Assembly: GCF_900188435.1 (NCBI RefSeq)
Contig: NZ_FYFA01000002.1
Span: forward strand, 682,001 to 746,000
Reading direction: 5' to 3'
DNA length: 64,000 bases
Source: Marinobacter sp. es.048
GTDB lineage: Bacteria > Pseudomonadota > Gammaproteobacteria > Pseudomonadales > Oleiphilaceae
The notes under the pieces are model-generated. The model had not been told where the DNA came from. It did no database searches and worked only from the letters and a program-made list of their open reading frames with translations. Shown one piece after another: positions 22,254 to 31,024 of this stretch. The first letter of the stretch is position 1; every line of letters starts with the position of its first letter. A program made the position numbers and the translations under genes.

Positions 22254-22961
22254 ATGCTGGAACAGATCAAACAATGGATTGAGCATCGCCGGGGCGGAAA
22301 AATCGGTAGTCACGATCCTGGCAATCTGCCCAATCCGAAAACGCCGGGAGAGCAGCTGCTTACGGACTGCCGCCTGATCGTGCTGGATCTGGAAACAACG
22401 GGACTGAACCCCTCCAAGGACGAGGTCATCGCTATCGGGGCCGTCGCCATCCGCGGCGGCATTATCCACCTGGGCGACCAGTTCGATCTGATCCTGAGAC
22501 GACCGGAACTGGACATCCGGGAAACCGTGCTCATCCACGGGATCGGTCCCGAGGCACTGACCCAGGGCCACGAAATCGAGGACGCACTGCTTTATCTTCT
22601 GGAATGGATGAACGGCGACCCGGTCCTGGCCTACCACTCGGCGTTCGATCAGAAATTCCTGGAAAAGACCCTGAAAGCGCAGCTTGGCTACACCCAGCCT
22701 CACACCTGGATGGACGTGGCAGACCTGATGCCTGCGTTTTTCCCCAACACCAAAACCGGTGGCAAAGGACTCGACAACTGGGCCGATTATTTCGGCCTTG
22801 AGGTCAGCGAACGTCACCACGCGGCTTCCGATGCCCTCGCGACGGCCGAACTGACCCTGGTCGCCCTCAACAAGGCGCGGTCGGAAGGGGTAAAAACACT
22901 GAAAGGGCTTTACGACAAGCTCCATTACCACCGGCGCCTTCAAAACATGCATCGTTTCTGA
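22254..22961 (+). CDS. DnaQ-like 3'-5' exonuclease
   Basis: The product is 235 aa, of the DEDDh family. Exo I is VLDLETTGLNPSKDEVIAIG near 43-60, Exo II is AYHSAFDQKFLEK near 125, and Exo III is HHAASDALATAEL near 187. These are the acidic residues and His of the DnaQ exonuclease fold. It lacks the BRCT or polymerase-binding extensions of replicative epsilon, so it is a stand-alone exonuclease. In this neighbourhood it pairs with the DUF294 protein; the substrate (DNA or RNA) cannot be told. Confidence 0.88.
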   Translation: MLEQIKQWIEHRRGGKIGSHDPGNLPNPKTPGEQLLTDCRLIVLDLETTGLNPSKDEVIAIGAVAIRGGIIHLGDQFDLILRRPELDIRETVLIHGIGPEALTQGHEIEDALLYLLEWMNGDPVLAYHSAFDQKFLEKTLKAQLGYTQPHTWMDVADLMPAFFPNTKTGGKGLDNWADYFGLEVSERHHAASDALATAELTLVALNKARSEGVKTLKGLYDKLHYHRRLQNMHRF

Positions 22962-23095
22962 ATCGATGCCAGGCGGAACGTATCATTAATAGATCGACGT
23001 CACGCCAAATTACTGAGAATTAGACCTTTTGCCAATATCTATAAATCGCTTGACCAGTAAAGTCATTAGGGACAACTAGTCGGAGAAGTACTTAT

Positions 23096-23170
23096 ATGAA
23101 TAATAAATTCTCTAATCGAAGTGCCTCACCAAAAACCCACCCAACCTCCACAACAACAAAACAGGAGTGA
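23096..23170 (+). CDS. Possible 24-codon upstream leader ORF
   Basis: ATG at 23096, after GGAG (23082-23085, 10-nt spacer), opens a 24-residue frame, MNNKFSNRSASPKTHPTSTT then four more residues. It ends in a TGA (23168-23170) inside the ribosome-binding region of the next gene, 4 nt before that ATG. Translation would traverse the downstream ribosome site, so a coupling or attenuation role is conceivable. It may also be chance: the peptide is low-complexity (Thr, Ser, Pro, Lys). Confidence 0.25.
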   Translation: MNNKFSNRSASPKTHPTSTTTKQE

Positions 23171-23174
23171 TCCT

Positions 23175-23441
23175 ATGTCAGCAGGTCATAGCTACGATGC
23201 TGAAGCATACTGGAAGGCGAATCTGCGCCTGATATTCGGGAGCCTGATAGTCTGGGCCCTCGTATCTTACGGCTTTGCAATTCTGCTCCGTCCGATGCTT
23301 GCGGGTATTCCGATTGGTGGTACTGATCTGGGCTTCTGGTTTGCCCAACAAGGTTCCATCCTTACGTTCATCGCTCTGATCTTCCACTACGCGTGGCGCA
23401 TGAACAAGATCGATGAAAAATTCGGCGTGCACGAGGAGTAA
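23175..23441 (+). CDS. Sodium:solute symporter small subunit (DUF4212)
   Basis: The product is 88 aa from the ATG at 23175, which follows AGGAG (23163-23167). Two membrane helices are visible: LIFGSLIVWALVSYGFAILL (about 19-38) and GSILTFIALIFHYAWRM (about 60-76), the second followed by NKIDEKFGVHEE. This two-helix form is the small partner of the VC2705-type sodium:solute symporter whose large subunit starts 6 bp downstream. The frame stays open upstream to 23121, but that extension lacks a ribosome site. Confidence 0.93.
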   Translation: MSAGHSYDAEAYWKANLRLIFGSLIVWALVSYGFAILLRPMLAGIPIGGTDLGFWFAQQGSILTFIALIFHYAWRMNKIDEKFGVHEE

Positions 23442-23447
23442 GAACGA

Positions 23448-25214
23448 ATGAGCCAATTTGCCATTAACATCATGTTTGTAGGGGGCTCATTCCTCCTCTA
23501 CATCGCAATCGCTATCTGGGCCAAGGCCGGAAGCACGAGTGACTTCTACGTTGCCGGCGGCGGTGTTCATCCGATCACCAACGGCGCTGCAATCGGCGCC
23601 GACTGGATGTCCGCGGCATCGTTTATCTCCATGGCAGGACTGATTGCTGCCGGTGGCTACGCCAACTCCACCTTCCTCATGGGCTGGACTGGCGGTTACG
23701 TTCTGCTGGCCATGCTGCTGGCTCCGTACCTGCGGAAGTTCGGCAAGTTTACGGTTCCCGAGTTTATCGGCGACCGTTTCTACAGCAAGAATGCCCGCCT
23801 GGTGGCAGTTATCTGCCTGATCGTAGCGTCTGTAACCTATGTTATCGGTCAGATGGCTGGTGCCGGTGTTGCCTTCTCCCGCTTCCTGGAAGTTGATTCC
23901 ACTGTCGGCCTCATGATCGCGGCTGTCGTGGTCTTCATCTACGCAGTTATGGGTGGCATGAAGGGTATCACCTACACCCAGGTAGCCCAGTACTGCGTAC
24001 TGATCATTGCCTACACCATTCCTGCGGTGTTCATTTCCCTGCAGCTGACCGGGAATCCGATTCCAGGTCTGGGTCTGTTCTCGACTCACGTGGATTCCGG
24101 CATGCCGATCCTCAGCAAGCTGAACCAGGTTATCACCGACCTCGGCTTCAATGAGTACACCGCCGATATCGACAACAAACTGAACATGGTTCTGTTTACC
24201 CTGTCGCTGATGATCGGTACTGCGGGCCTGCCACACGTTATCATCCGCTTCTTCACCGTACCCAAGGTGGCTGACGCACGCTGGTCCGCAGGCTGGGCGC
24301 TGGTATTCATCGCCCTGCTGTACCTGACTGCGCCGGCTGTTGCTTCCATGGCTCGCTTGAACCTGATGACCACCATCTACCCGGACGGCACCACAGCGGA
24401 GCCGATCCAATACGATGAGCGTCCAAACTGGATCAAGGAGTGGGAAGTAACTGGTCTTATCCAGTTCACCGACAAGAACGAAGACGGTCGTATTCAGCTT
24501 TACAACGACAGCGAAGCGTTCGCGCCCACGGCTGAAGCCCGCGGCTGGAACGGCAACGAGCTGGTCGTAAACCGGGATATCCTGGTACTGGCCAACCCGG
24601 AAATCGCCAACCTGCCAGGCTGGGTCATCGGTCTGATCGCAGCGGGTGGTCTCGCAGCAGCACTGTCCACGGCGGCCGGTCTGTTGCTAGCGATCTCTTC
24701 GGCGGTCAGTCACGACTTGATCAAAGGCTCCATCAATCCGGCTATCTCGGAGAAAGGTGAGCTGCTGGCAGCCCGGATATCCATGGCTGTGGCCATCGTT
24801 GTTGCCACGTGGCTTGGCGCGAATCCTCCCGGCTTCGCCGCGCAGGTTGTTGCATTGGCATTCGGCATCGCCGCTGCATCCCTGTTCCCGGCGCTGATGA
24901 TGGGTATCTTCTCCAAGCGTGTGAACAACAAGGGCGCAATCGCCGGCATGTTGACCGGTCTGGCCTTCACCCTGGCGTACATCTTCGTGTACAAGGGCTG
25001 GCTGTTCATTCCGGGCACCAATAACCTCGCAGACACCCCGGAAAACTGGGTGCTGGGTATCTCCCCGCTGTCCATCGGCGCGGTTGGTGCAATCGTCAAC
25101 TTTGCGGTAGCCTTCATTGTATCCAACGCAACTGAAGAACCGCCCGTTGAGATTCAGGAGCTGGTTGAAAGCGTCCGTTACCCACGTGGTGCCGGTCAGG
25201 CTACAGACCACTAA
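23448..25214 (+). CDS. Sodium:solute symporter large subunit (VC2705 subfamily, acetate-type)
   Basis: A 588-aa inner-membrane transporter of the SSS family, related to ActP, which takes up small carboxylates with Na+. About 13 helices are expected. Family signatures include FYVAGGGVHPITNGAAIGADWMSA near 28-50, GFTVPEF-like FGKFTVPEFIGDRFYS near 98, YAVMGGMKGITYTQVAQY near 170 and AAALSTAAGLLLAISSAVSHDL near 400. A soluble insert of about 80 residues (310-385) holds DKNEDGRIQLYND, which looks like a calcium-binding EF-hand loop. A strong terminator follows. Confidence 0.93.
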   Translation: MSQFAINIMFVGGSFLLYIAIAIWAKAGSTSDFYVAGGGVHPITNGAAIGADWMSAASFISMAGLIAAGGYANSTFLMGWTGGYVLLAMLLAPYLRKFGKFTVPEFIGDRFYSKNARLVAVICLIVASVTYVIGQMAGAGVAFSRFLEVDSTVGLMIAAVVVFIYAVMGGMKGITYTQVAQYCVLIIAYTIPAVFISLQLTGNPIPGLGLFSTHVDSGMPILSKLNQVITDLGFNEYTADIDNKLNMVLFTLSLMIGTAGLPHVIIRFFTVPKVADARWSAGWALVFIALLYLTAPAVASMARLNLMTTIYPDGTTAEPIQYDERPNWIKEWEVTGLIQFTDKNEDGRIQLYNDSEAFAPTAEARGWNGNELVVNRDILVLANPEIANLPGWVIGLIAAGGLAAALSTAAGLLLAISSAVSHDLIKGSINPAISEKGELLAARISMAVAIVVATWLGANPPGFAAQVVALAFGIAAASLFPALMMGIFSKRVNNKGAIAGMLTGLAFTLAYIFVYKGWLFIPGTNNLADTPENWVLGISPLSIGAVGAIVNFAVAFIVSNATEEPPVEIQELVESVRYPRGAGQATDH

Positions 25215-25260
25215 GCAACATCTCAGCCTGATTCGTTCAATGAACTGACAGGTTGATACT

Positions 25261-25297
25261 GAACGGGCTTCCTCAATGAGGGAGCCCGTTCTTTTTT
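25261..25297 (+). terminator. Rho-independent terminator after the symporter operon
   Basis: A 9-bp G+C-rich stem (25261-25269 with 25283-25291, GAACGGGCT/AGCCCGTTC) has an inner CCTC/GAGG extension and is followed at once by six T (25292-25297). It separates symporter transcription from the small membrane protein gene that starts at 25312. Confidence 0.93.
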
Positions 25298-25311
25298 GAG
25301 GAATTCATTAT

Positions 25312-25818
25312 ATGTTCTGGACATTTGTCGCTACTGTCGTTTGCGGCCTTGGCGCCGCCGGTATCGCTCTCGGTATTCGCGCCGCCACCCAAAATAAAGC
25401 CCCCAAGTGGATCATCCCGGTTTTCGCCGGCGCAGGCATGCTCGGCTATCTCATTTACATGGAATACACCTGGTTCGACCAGAAAGAAGCTCGCCTGCCG
25501 GACGAAGCGGTGGTTGTGAGCACTGAATCCGACGGCATCCTGTGGCGGCCATGGACCTTCGTGCTCCCCTACGTCACCGCATTCTCCACGGTTGACACCA
25601 AAAGCATCAGCCGTGATACCAGCAGCGAGGACATCGTCCGGTTTACCCTCTATCGCTTCGAGCAGAAAATGACGGACGCAGTTTCTCATCGCGTTCACAT
25701 CATTAACTGTGCGACCCGGGAACTGGTACCTCTGGGATCGGACGGAAGCCCGCGCGTGGATAACCTTAAACTGCTCGAGCCGGGAGATCCCCTGTATGAA
25801 ACCGTCTGCGCCGAGTGA
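25312..25818 (+). CDS. Conserved hypothetical membrane protein, 168 aa
   Basis: It starts at an ATG after a GAGG site placed just past the terminator T-run. Two hydrophobic segments (about 3-22 and 34-48) sit at the N-terminus; the remaining 115 residues look soluble, with FVLPYVTAFSTVDTKSISR and a C-terminal region holding a lone Cys pair (NCATRELVPLG, TVCAE). I recognise no family. Its place between symporter and sensor kinase suggests a role with one or the other, for example as an accessory membrane subunit; this is inference from position only. Confidence 0.8.
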   Translation: MFWTFVATVVCGLGAAGIALGIRAATQNKAPKWIIPVFAGAGMLGYLIYMEYTWFDQKEARLPDEAVVVSTESDGILWRPWTFVLPYVTAFSTVDTKSISRDTSSEDIVRFTLYRFEQKMTDAVSHRVHIINCATRELVPLGSDGSPRVDNLKLLEPGDPLYETVCAE

Positions 25819-25871
25819 CACCTCGTTAGCGTGATGCACCAACCTGCTGATACTGTCGGGAACGCGTAACC

Positions 25872-28800
25872 ATGATTAGTGCCTGGCTGCTGGTCCTCAT
25901 TTCCATCACCTACATCTCCATCCTGTTCGTGATCGCCTGGGCCGGCGACAAACACCCCGGGTTATATCGCAGACGCCTGGCGCGCACGCACATATACGCA
26001 CTCTCTCTGGCAGTCTACTTCACCTCCTGGACTTTCTACGGCGCCGTTGGACGCGCGACCCAGGAGGGGCTGGGGTTTCTACCCATCTACCTCGGGCCCT
26101 TGCTGGTCTTCGTGTTCGGTGCGCCCTTGCTGCGCCGGATCATCTATATCAGCAAGCGCAATAACAGTACCTCCATTGCCGACTTCATTGCCTCCCGGTA
26201 CGGCAAATCCCAGCTTCTAGCCGCAATGATTGCGACCTTTGCCCTGATCGGCAGCGTTCCCTACATTGCGCTGCAACTTAAAGCCATTGCGATGGGCTTC
26301 AACGTGCTCTCGGCTACCGGAACAGGCTATGAAGAGCTGAGCACGGCGGCCTGGAGTGATTCCGCGTGGTACATCACCCTTGCCCTGGCTGTATTCACCG
26401 TTCTGTTCGGTACCCGACACCTGGAATCCACCGAGCATCATCGGGGCATGATCCAGGCCGTGGCCTTCGAGTCACTGATCAAGCTCGTGGCTTTCGTCGC
26501 CGTAGGGCTGTTCGTTGGCTACGGGCTTTACGGCGGGTTTGGCGACCTGTTTGATAGGGCCCGGGACGCCGACCTGATCGGCACCCTGACCACCGATGGT
26601 ATCGAAGCGCCGGCGTTTATTACCCAGACACTTATTGCCATGCTCGCCATCATCTGCCTGCCCCGGCAATTTCATGTCATGGTGGTTGAAAATACCGATC
26701 ATCGGGATTTCGAAATTGCCCGCTGGGCCATGCCGATCTACCTGATCGTGGCCAGTGCCTTTGTGCTTCCTATTGCCGCTGCCGGCCTGCTGTCGCCCGA
26801 GGCCTCTGCTGGAAATCCTGACATCCTGATACTGCAACTGCCGATCATGGCGGGCGAGGAATGGCTGGCCATACTGGCGTTCCTCGGTGGCGGGTCAGCG
26901 GCAGCAGCCATGGTAATCGTGTGCTCCGTGGCGATTGCCACCATGGTCAGTAACGAGATTATCATGCCGGCCTTGCTGAAGTTTTTCCGACCGGGCATGA
27001 ACCGGCGCACGGACCTCAGCTACCTGCTACTGAGCATCCGCCGGGTCGCTATCTTTGTGGTGCTGCTCACCGCCTATGGTTTTTATCGGATGGCCGGCGA
27101 AGACTATAGCCTGACGGCCTTCGGCCTGCTCTCATTTGCGGCAGCGGCGCAGTTCGGGCCGGCGCTGGTAGGCGGCATTATCTGGCGCCGGGGCAATTAC
27201 ATGGGCGCCGTCTGGGGCCTTGGCATTGGTTTCCTGATGTGGTGTTACACTCTGCTACTGCCGGCACTGGCCACCACCGGCTGGGTCTCTGATACCCTGA
27301 TTGAGCAGGGAATCTGGGGACTGAACTGGACACGCCCCACTGCCCTGTTCGGGTCCGAGCTGGACCAGACCAGTCACGGCATTATCTGGAGCCTCGGCAT
27401 CAACACGCTGGTGTACATCGTACTTTCGATGCTGACCCGTCAACGTGTCCGCGAGAAGATCCAGATAGCCTCCTTCTTCCACGATCCGCAGCCCAAAGCG
27501 GAAACGGCCCAGCACCAGAGCTGGCAGGGCGAAATTCTGACATCCGACCTGCAGGCGCTAACCGACCGGTTCATGGGTGAAGAACGCTCGGAAACCATTT
27601 TCCGGAATTACGAACGCCGCAACGCAATCCGTTTGCACCCACACCGCCCGGCATCGGCGCATCTGATGAAATACATCGAGCGCCAGCTAGCCTCGGTCAT
27701 CGGCGCCTCCACCGCCAGGGTGGTGCTCGAATCCACCCTCACCGGCCGGGACATGCAAATCGAGGATGTGGTCAGCATCGTCGACGAAGCGTCCCAGGCC
27801 ATGACGTTCAGCCGGGAGTTGCTGCAGTCGGCGATTGAAAATATCAGCCTGGGCGTGTCTGTGGTTAACCACCAGCAGCAACTGGTGGTCTGGAACCACC
27901 GGTATCTGGAGCTGTTCACCTATCCCAAGGGTTTCGTCAGGGTGGGTCGGCCTGTTGAAGATCTGATGCGCTATAACCTCACCAATGCCAATCTATCAGC
28001 CCGCCGGATTGATGAGATCGTCGTTGATCGCTGCACCAGCATGCGGGAAGGCCGGCCGATGTCCTACGAGCGCCAGAGACCGGACGGTACCGTGTTACGC
28101 ATCGATGGCAGCCCGATACCCGGTGGCGGCTATGTCACCACGTTCCAGGACATCACGGCCATGCGCAGAACCGAGCAGGCCCTCAAGGAGACCAACATCT
28201 ATCTTGAGCAGCGGGTCAAGGAACGCACCCAGGAGCTTCAGGTCATCAATGAGCAGATGCTGAAGGCCAAATCCGTGGCCGAGCAGGCAAACCAGAGCAA
28301 GACACGCTTCCTCGCCTCGGCCAGCCATGACCTCCTGCAGCCGCTGAACGCAGCGCGGCTGTTCACCTCTGCCCTCGCTGGCAAAGCCGATGACGGTGAA
28401 ATGAAAGATCTGGTCGACCACATCGACAGCTCTCTCGGGGCTGCCGAGGAGATAATCAGCACCCTGCTGGATATTTCAAAGCTGGACGCGGGTGCGTTGG
28501 AGCCGGATATCGGGGTCTTTCCCGTGAACGACATCATGCGCCACCTGGCAACCGACTTTTCGGCAATCGCCAAGGACCAGAACCTGGAGCTGCACGTTGT
28601 GCCCAGCACGGTCTGGATCCGCTCTGATTCCAAGTTGCTGCGTCGTGTGGTCCAGAATTTCCTGTCCAACGCCATACGCTACACACCGGAAGGCAAGATT
28701 CTGCTCGGGTGCCGGCGTCTTAAAGGCTATATCCGTATAGAAGTGTGGGATACCGGTCCCGGGATACCCGAGGACCAGTTGGCACACATTTTCGAGGAAT

Positions 28801-29390
28801 TTCGTCGGTTTCAGCATGGCCGGGACAAAAAGGGCCTGGGGCTCGGTCTCGCGATCGTTGACCGTATCAGCGGCATGCTGAACCACCCGGTGAGCGTCCA
28901 TTCCGTCCAGGGCCGAGGCAGCGTCTTCGGTATCACAGTGCCAACAGCGGCCCCAGAACAGAACGAGACCGCCGCCGCCAAGCCCGCATCGGGCTCACGC
29001 AGGGTATCAAACCTCGGTGGCCTGCATTTCCTGTGTATCGATAACGACCCTGCTATCCTGCAAGGCATGGTCGCATTGCTTGGGAACTGGAAATGTGACG
29101 TGACGGCCGCCGAAAGTCTGGAAGACGCCATGGAAAAACTGGAAGGGAATCGGCCCGATATTATACTTGCCGATTATCAGCTGGATGATAACAAGAACGG
29201 CCTCGATGCCATGGACAGTATTCGCGGCGCCCTTAATGCCGACATCCCGGGCATACTCATCACCGGTTATATGGCGCCTGCAGTGCGGGAGGACGCCATC
29301 AACCGCGGCTACCAGATCCTCTACAAACCGGTGAAACCGGCTGCACTGAGGGCACTGGTTAACAAGCTACTCAAACAGAAGCGCTCATGA
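25872..29390 (+). CDS. SSS-domain hybrid histidine kinase, CrbS-like
   Basis: The product is 1172 aa. The N-terminal sodium/solute symporter-like domain (about 1-500, some 13 helices) acts as sensor or carrier. A PAS domain follows (about 640-760, with NISLGVSVVNHQQQLVVWN), then a coiled linker, and a HisKA domain with His819 in ASASHDLLQPLNAARL. The ATPase domain has N-box NFLSNAIRYTPEGK near 927, DTGPGIPE near 959 and GLGLGLAIVDRI near 988. A C-terminal receiver (about 1051-1172) has Asp1101 in ILADYQLDD and the KP lysine near 1152. CrbS proteins control the acetate switch (acs) with the LuxR-type regulator CrbR. The symporter upstream supports a carboxylate signal. Confidence 0.92.
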   Translation: MISAWLLVLISITYISILFVIAWAGDKHPGLYRRRLARTHIYALSLAVYFTSWTFYGAVGRATQEGLGFLPIYLGPLLVFVFGAPLLRRIIYISKRNNSTSIADFIASRYGKSQLLAAMIATFALIGSVPYIALQLKAIAMGFNVLSATGTGYEELSTAAWSDSAWYITLALAVFTVLFGTRHLESTEHHRGMIQAVAFESLIKLVAFVAVGLFVGYGLYGGFGDLFDRARDADLIGTLTTDGIEAPAFITQTLIAMLAIICLPRQFHVMVVENTDHRDFEIARWAMPIYLIVASAFVLPIAAAGLLSPEASAGNPDILILQLPIMAGEEWLAILAFLGGGSAAAAMVIVCSVAIATMVSNEIIMPALLKFFRPGMNRRTDLSYLLLSIRRVAIFVVLLTAYGFYRMAGEDYSLTAFGLLSFAAAAQFGPALVGGIIWRRGNYMGAVWGLGIGFLMWCYTLLLPALATTGWVSDTLIEQGIWGLNWTRPTALFGSELDQTSHGIIWSLGINTLVYIVLSMLTRQRVREKIQIASFFHDPQPKAETAQHQSWQGEILTSDLQALTDRFMGEERSETIFRNYERRNAIRLHPHRPASAHLMKYIERQLASVIGASTARVVLESTLTGRDMQIEDVVSIVDEASQAMTFSRELLQSAIENISLGVSVVNHQQQLVVWNHRYLELFTYPKGFVRVGRPVEDLMRYNLTNANLSARRIDEIVVDRCTSMREGRPMSYERQRPDGTVLRIDGSPIPGGGYVTTFQDITAMRRTEQALKETNIYLEQRVKERTQELQVINEQMLKAKSVAEQANQSKTRFLASASHDLLQPLNAARLFTSALAGKADDGEMKDLVDHIDSSLGAAEEIISTLLDISKLDAGALEPDIGVFPVNDIMRHLATDFSAIAKDQNLELHVVPSTVWIRSDSKLLRRVVQNFLSNAIRYTPEGKILLGCRRLKGYIRIEVWDTGPGIPEDQLAHIFEEFRRFQHGRDKKGLGLGLAIVDRISGMLNHPVSVHSVQGRGSVFGITVPTAAPEQNETAAAKPASGSRRVSNLGGLHFLCIDNDPAILQGMVALLGNWKCDVTAAESLEDAMEKLEGNRPDIILADYQLDDNKNGLDAMDSIRGALNADIPGILITGYMAPAVREDAINRGYQILYKPVKPAALRALVNKLLKQKRS

Positions 29391-31024
29391 CCGATACCAA
29401 ACCGGACTTTAATCCTTTCGGCAAGCTCACCTATCTCGTCATCGATGACTTCGAAAATTTCCGGCTGTCCATGCGCCAGATGTTGCGCAGTTGTGGCGCC
29501 GACACTATCGAGCTGGTTTTCAATGCCAGTCAGGCTATCCAGCACTGTACCTATAATCACGTGGATGTCGTGTTGTGCGACTTCAACCTGGGAGAGGGCA
29601 AGAATGGTCAGCATATTCTCGAAGACCTCCGGTACAAGAAATTACTGAAGCGCTCCTCCCTGTTCCTCATGGTGACGGCCGAGACCTCCAAGGAAATGGT
29701 CATGGGGGCGAGGGAGTATCAGCCCGATGCCTATCTGACCAAGCCCATCAACCGGGCAGTACTTGAGAAACGTCTGGGCGCCCTGATCAGCCAGCGCAAC
29801 ACGCTCATACCCATCAATCGGGAAATCGACCGGGAAAACTACCCGGAAGCCATTTCGCTCTGTCTCCAAATGTTGCCCCGGCAACCACGCTACAAGACCT
29901 GGTTGATGAAAACCCTGGGCGACCTGTATTTCCAGCTCGGAGACCTCGCGCACGCGCTCAAAACCTACGATGACGTCCTTGCGCAACGGGAATTGTCCTG
30001 GGCAAAGCTCGGACGCTGCAAAGTACTGCTCGCCAACCGAAGCTTCGACCAGGCGGTAGACGGACTTCGAGAGCTTATTGCAAACCACCCGGACTACATG
30101 GAGGCCTATGACCTTCTGGCAGAAGGGTTCGAACGGCAGGGCCGGCCGACACAGGCACAGCAGGTACTGGAAAAAGCCATAGAGCATTCCCCCAATGCAT
30201 TATTACGGCAAAAGCATCTGGCACAACTGGCCGGTTCCAATCAGGATCTCGAGACCTCATCCGAGGCCTGGCAACGCACAGTAGAGCTTGGCACCCACTC
30301 GATCCACGACAATTCAGAGCACTACCTCGCCTTGGGCCAGGCGCTTTCCGACCTCAGCGAGGGGGATCTTGAAGAAGAGGGCAAAGAAAAAGCCAGGGAA
30401 GCACTGACGGTTCTCAAGACGATGGAAAAGCGATTCGAGGGTGAGGAAGGTATCAGCCTGCGGAGCCGGATCGTCCAGTGCCGGGTTCGTGCAGGACAGG
30501 GTCAGAACAAAGAGGCGAGCGAAATCCTCGAAAGGATCAGACCGGAACTCGACGATGCCACAGCCCTGGATGCAGGAACGGGTCTTGATTACGCCAAGAC
30601 TCTGTTTCGACTCGGACATGAAAGCGACGCCAAAGCGCTGTTACGGGAGATGTCAGAGCGGTTCAGCAACGAGCCTGACATACTTCAGAAGATTGAAAGC
30701 CTCCTTGATGAGCCCGTAGGGTTCCGACAGAAAATCAGAGCCCGAACCCTCAACCGGGATGGCATAAAAGCGTTCGAAGCCGGGAACCTGCAAGAAGCCG
30801 CGGATATCTTTTCAAAGGCTCTGGACATTGTCCCGGACCACGCCGCCCTGAACCTTAACCTGGTTCAGGTGTTGATGAAGAAGCATGACAACAGTCCCGG
30901 CGACGCTGAGCTCCTCAAACGCTGCCAGTCATGCCTGGATCACCTGGCAGGGCTGCCAGAGCAACACCGCCAACATCGGCGCTATATCGCGTTACAACGG
31001 AAACTGAAGGGGCTGATGGTATGA
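29387..31024 (+). CDS. Receiver-TPR protein (response regulator without DNA-binding domain)
   Basis: The product is 545 aa. The N-terminal receiver (about 15-140) has the acidic pair in LVIDDFENFR, phospho-acceptor Asp65 in VVLCDFNLGEGKNG, Thr in FLMVTAETSKE and Lys in YLTKPINRAVLE. The rest (about 150-540) is alpha-helical tetratricopeptide-like repeats, for example ALKTYDDVLAQRE, AYDLLAEGFERQGRPTQAQQ and a late pair near AGNLQEAADIFSKALDIVPD. There is no helix-turn-helix, GGDEF or EAL. Output should be protein-protein contact. Start and stop overlap both neighbours by 4 bp (ATGA). Confidence 0.88.
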   Translation: MTDTKPDFNPFGKLTYLVIDDFENFRLSMRQMLRSCGADTIELVFNASQAIQHCTYNHVDVVLCDFNLGEGKNGQHILEDLRYKKLLKRSSLFLMVTAETSKEMVMGAREYQPDAYLTKPINRAVLEKRLGALISQRNTLIPINREIDRENYPEAISLCLQMLPRQPRYKTWLMKTLGDLYFQLGDLAHALKTYDDVLAQRELSWAKLGRCKVLLANRSFDQAVDGLRELIANHPDYMEAYDLLAEGFERQGRPTQAQQVLEKAIEHSPNALLRQKHLAQLAGSNQDLETSSEAWQRTVELGTHSIHDNSEHYLALGQALSDLSEGDLEEEGKEKAREALTVLKTMEKRFEGEEGISLRSRIVQCRVRAGQGQNKEASEILERIRPELDDATALDAGTGLDYAKTLFRLGHESDAKALLREMSERFSNEPDILQKIESLLDEPVGFRQKIRARTLNRDGIKAFEAGNLQEAADIFSKALDIVPDHAALNLNLVQVLMKKHDNSPGDAELLKRCQSCLDHLAGLPEQHRQHRRYIALQRKLKGLMV

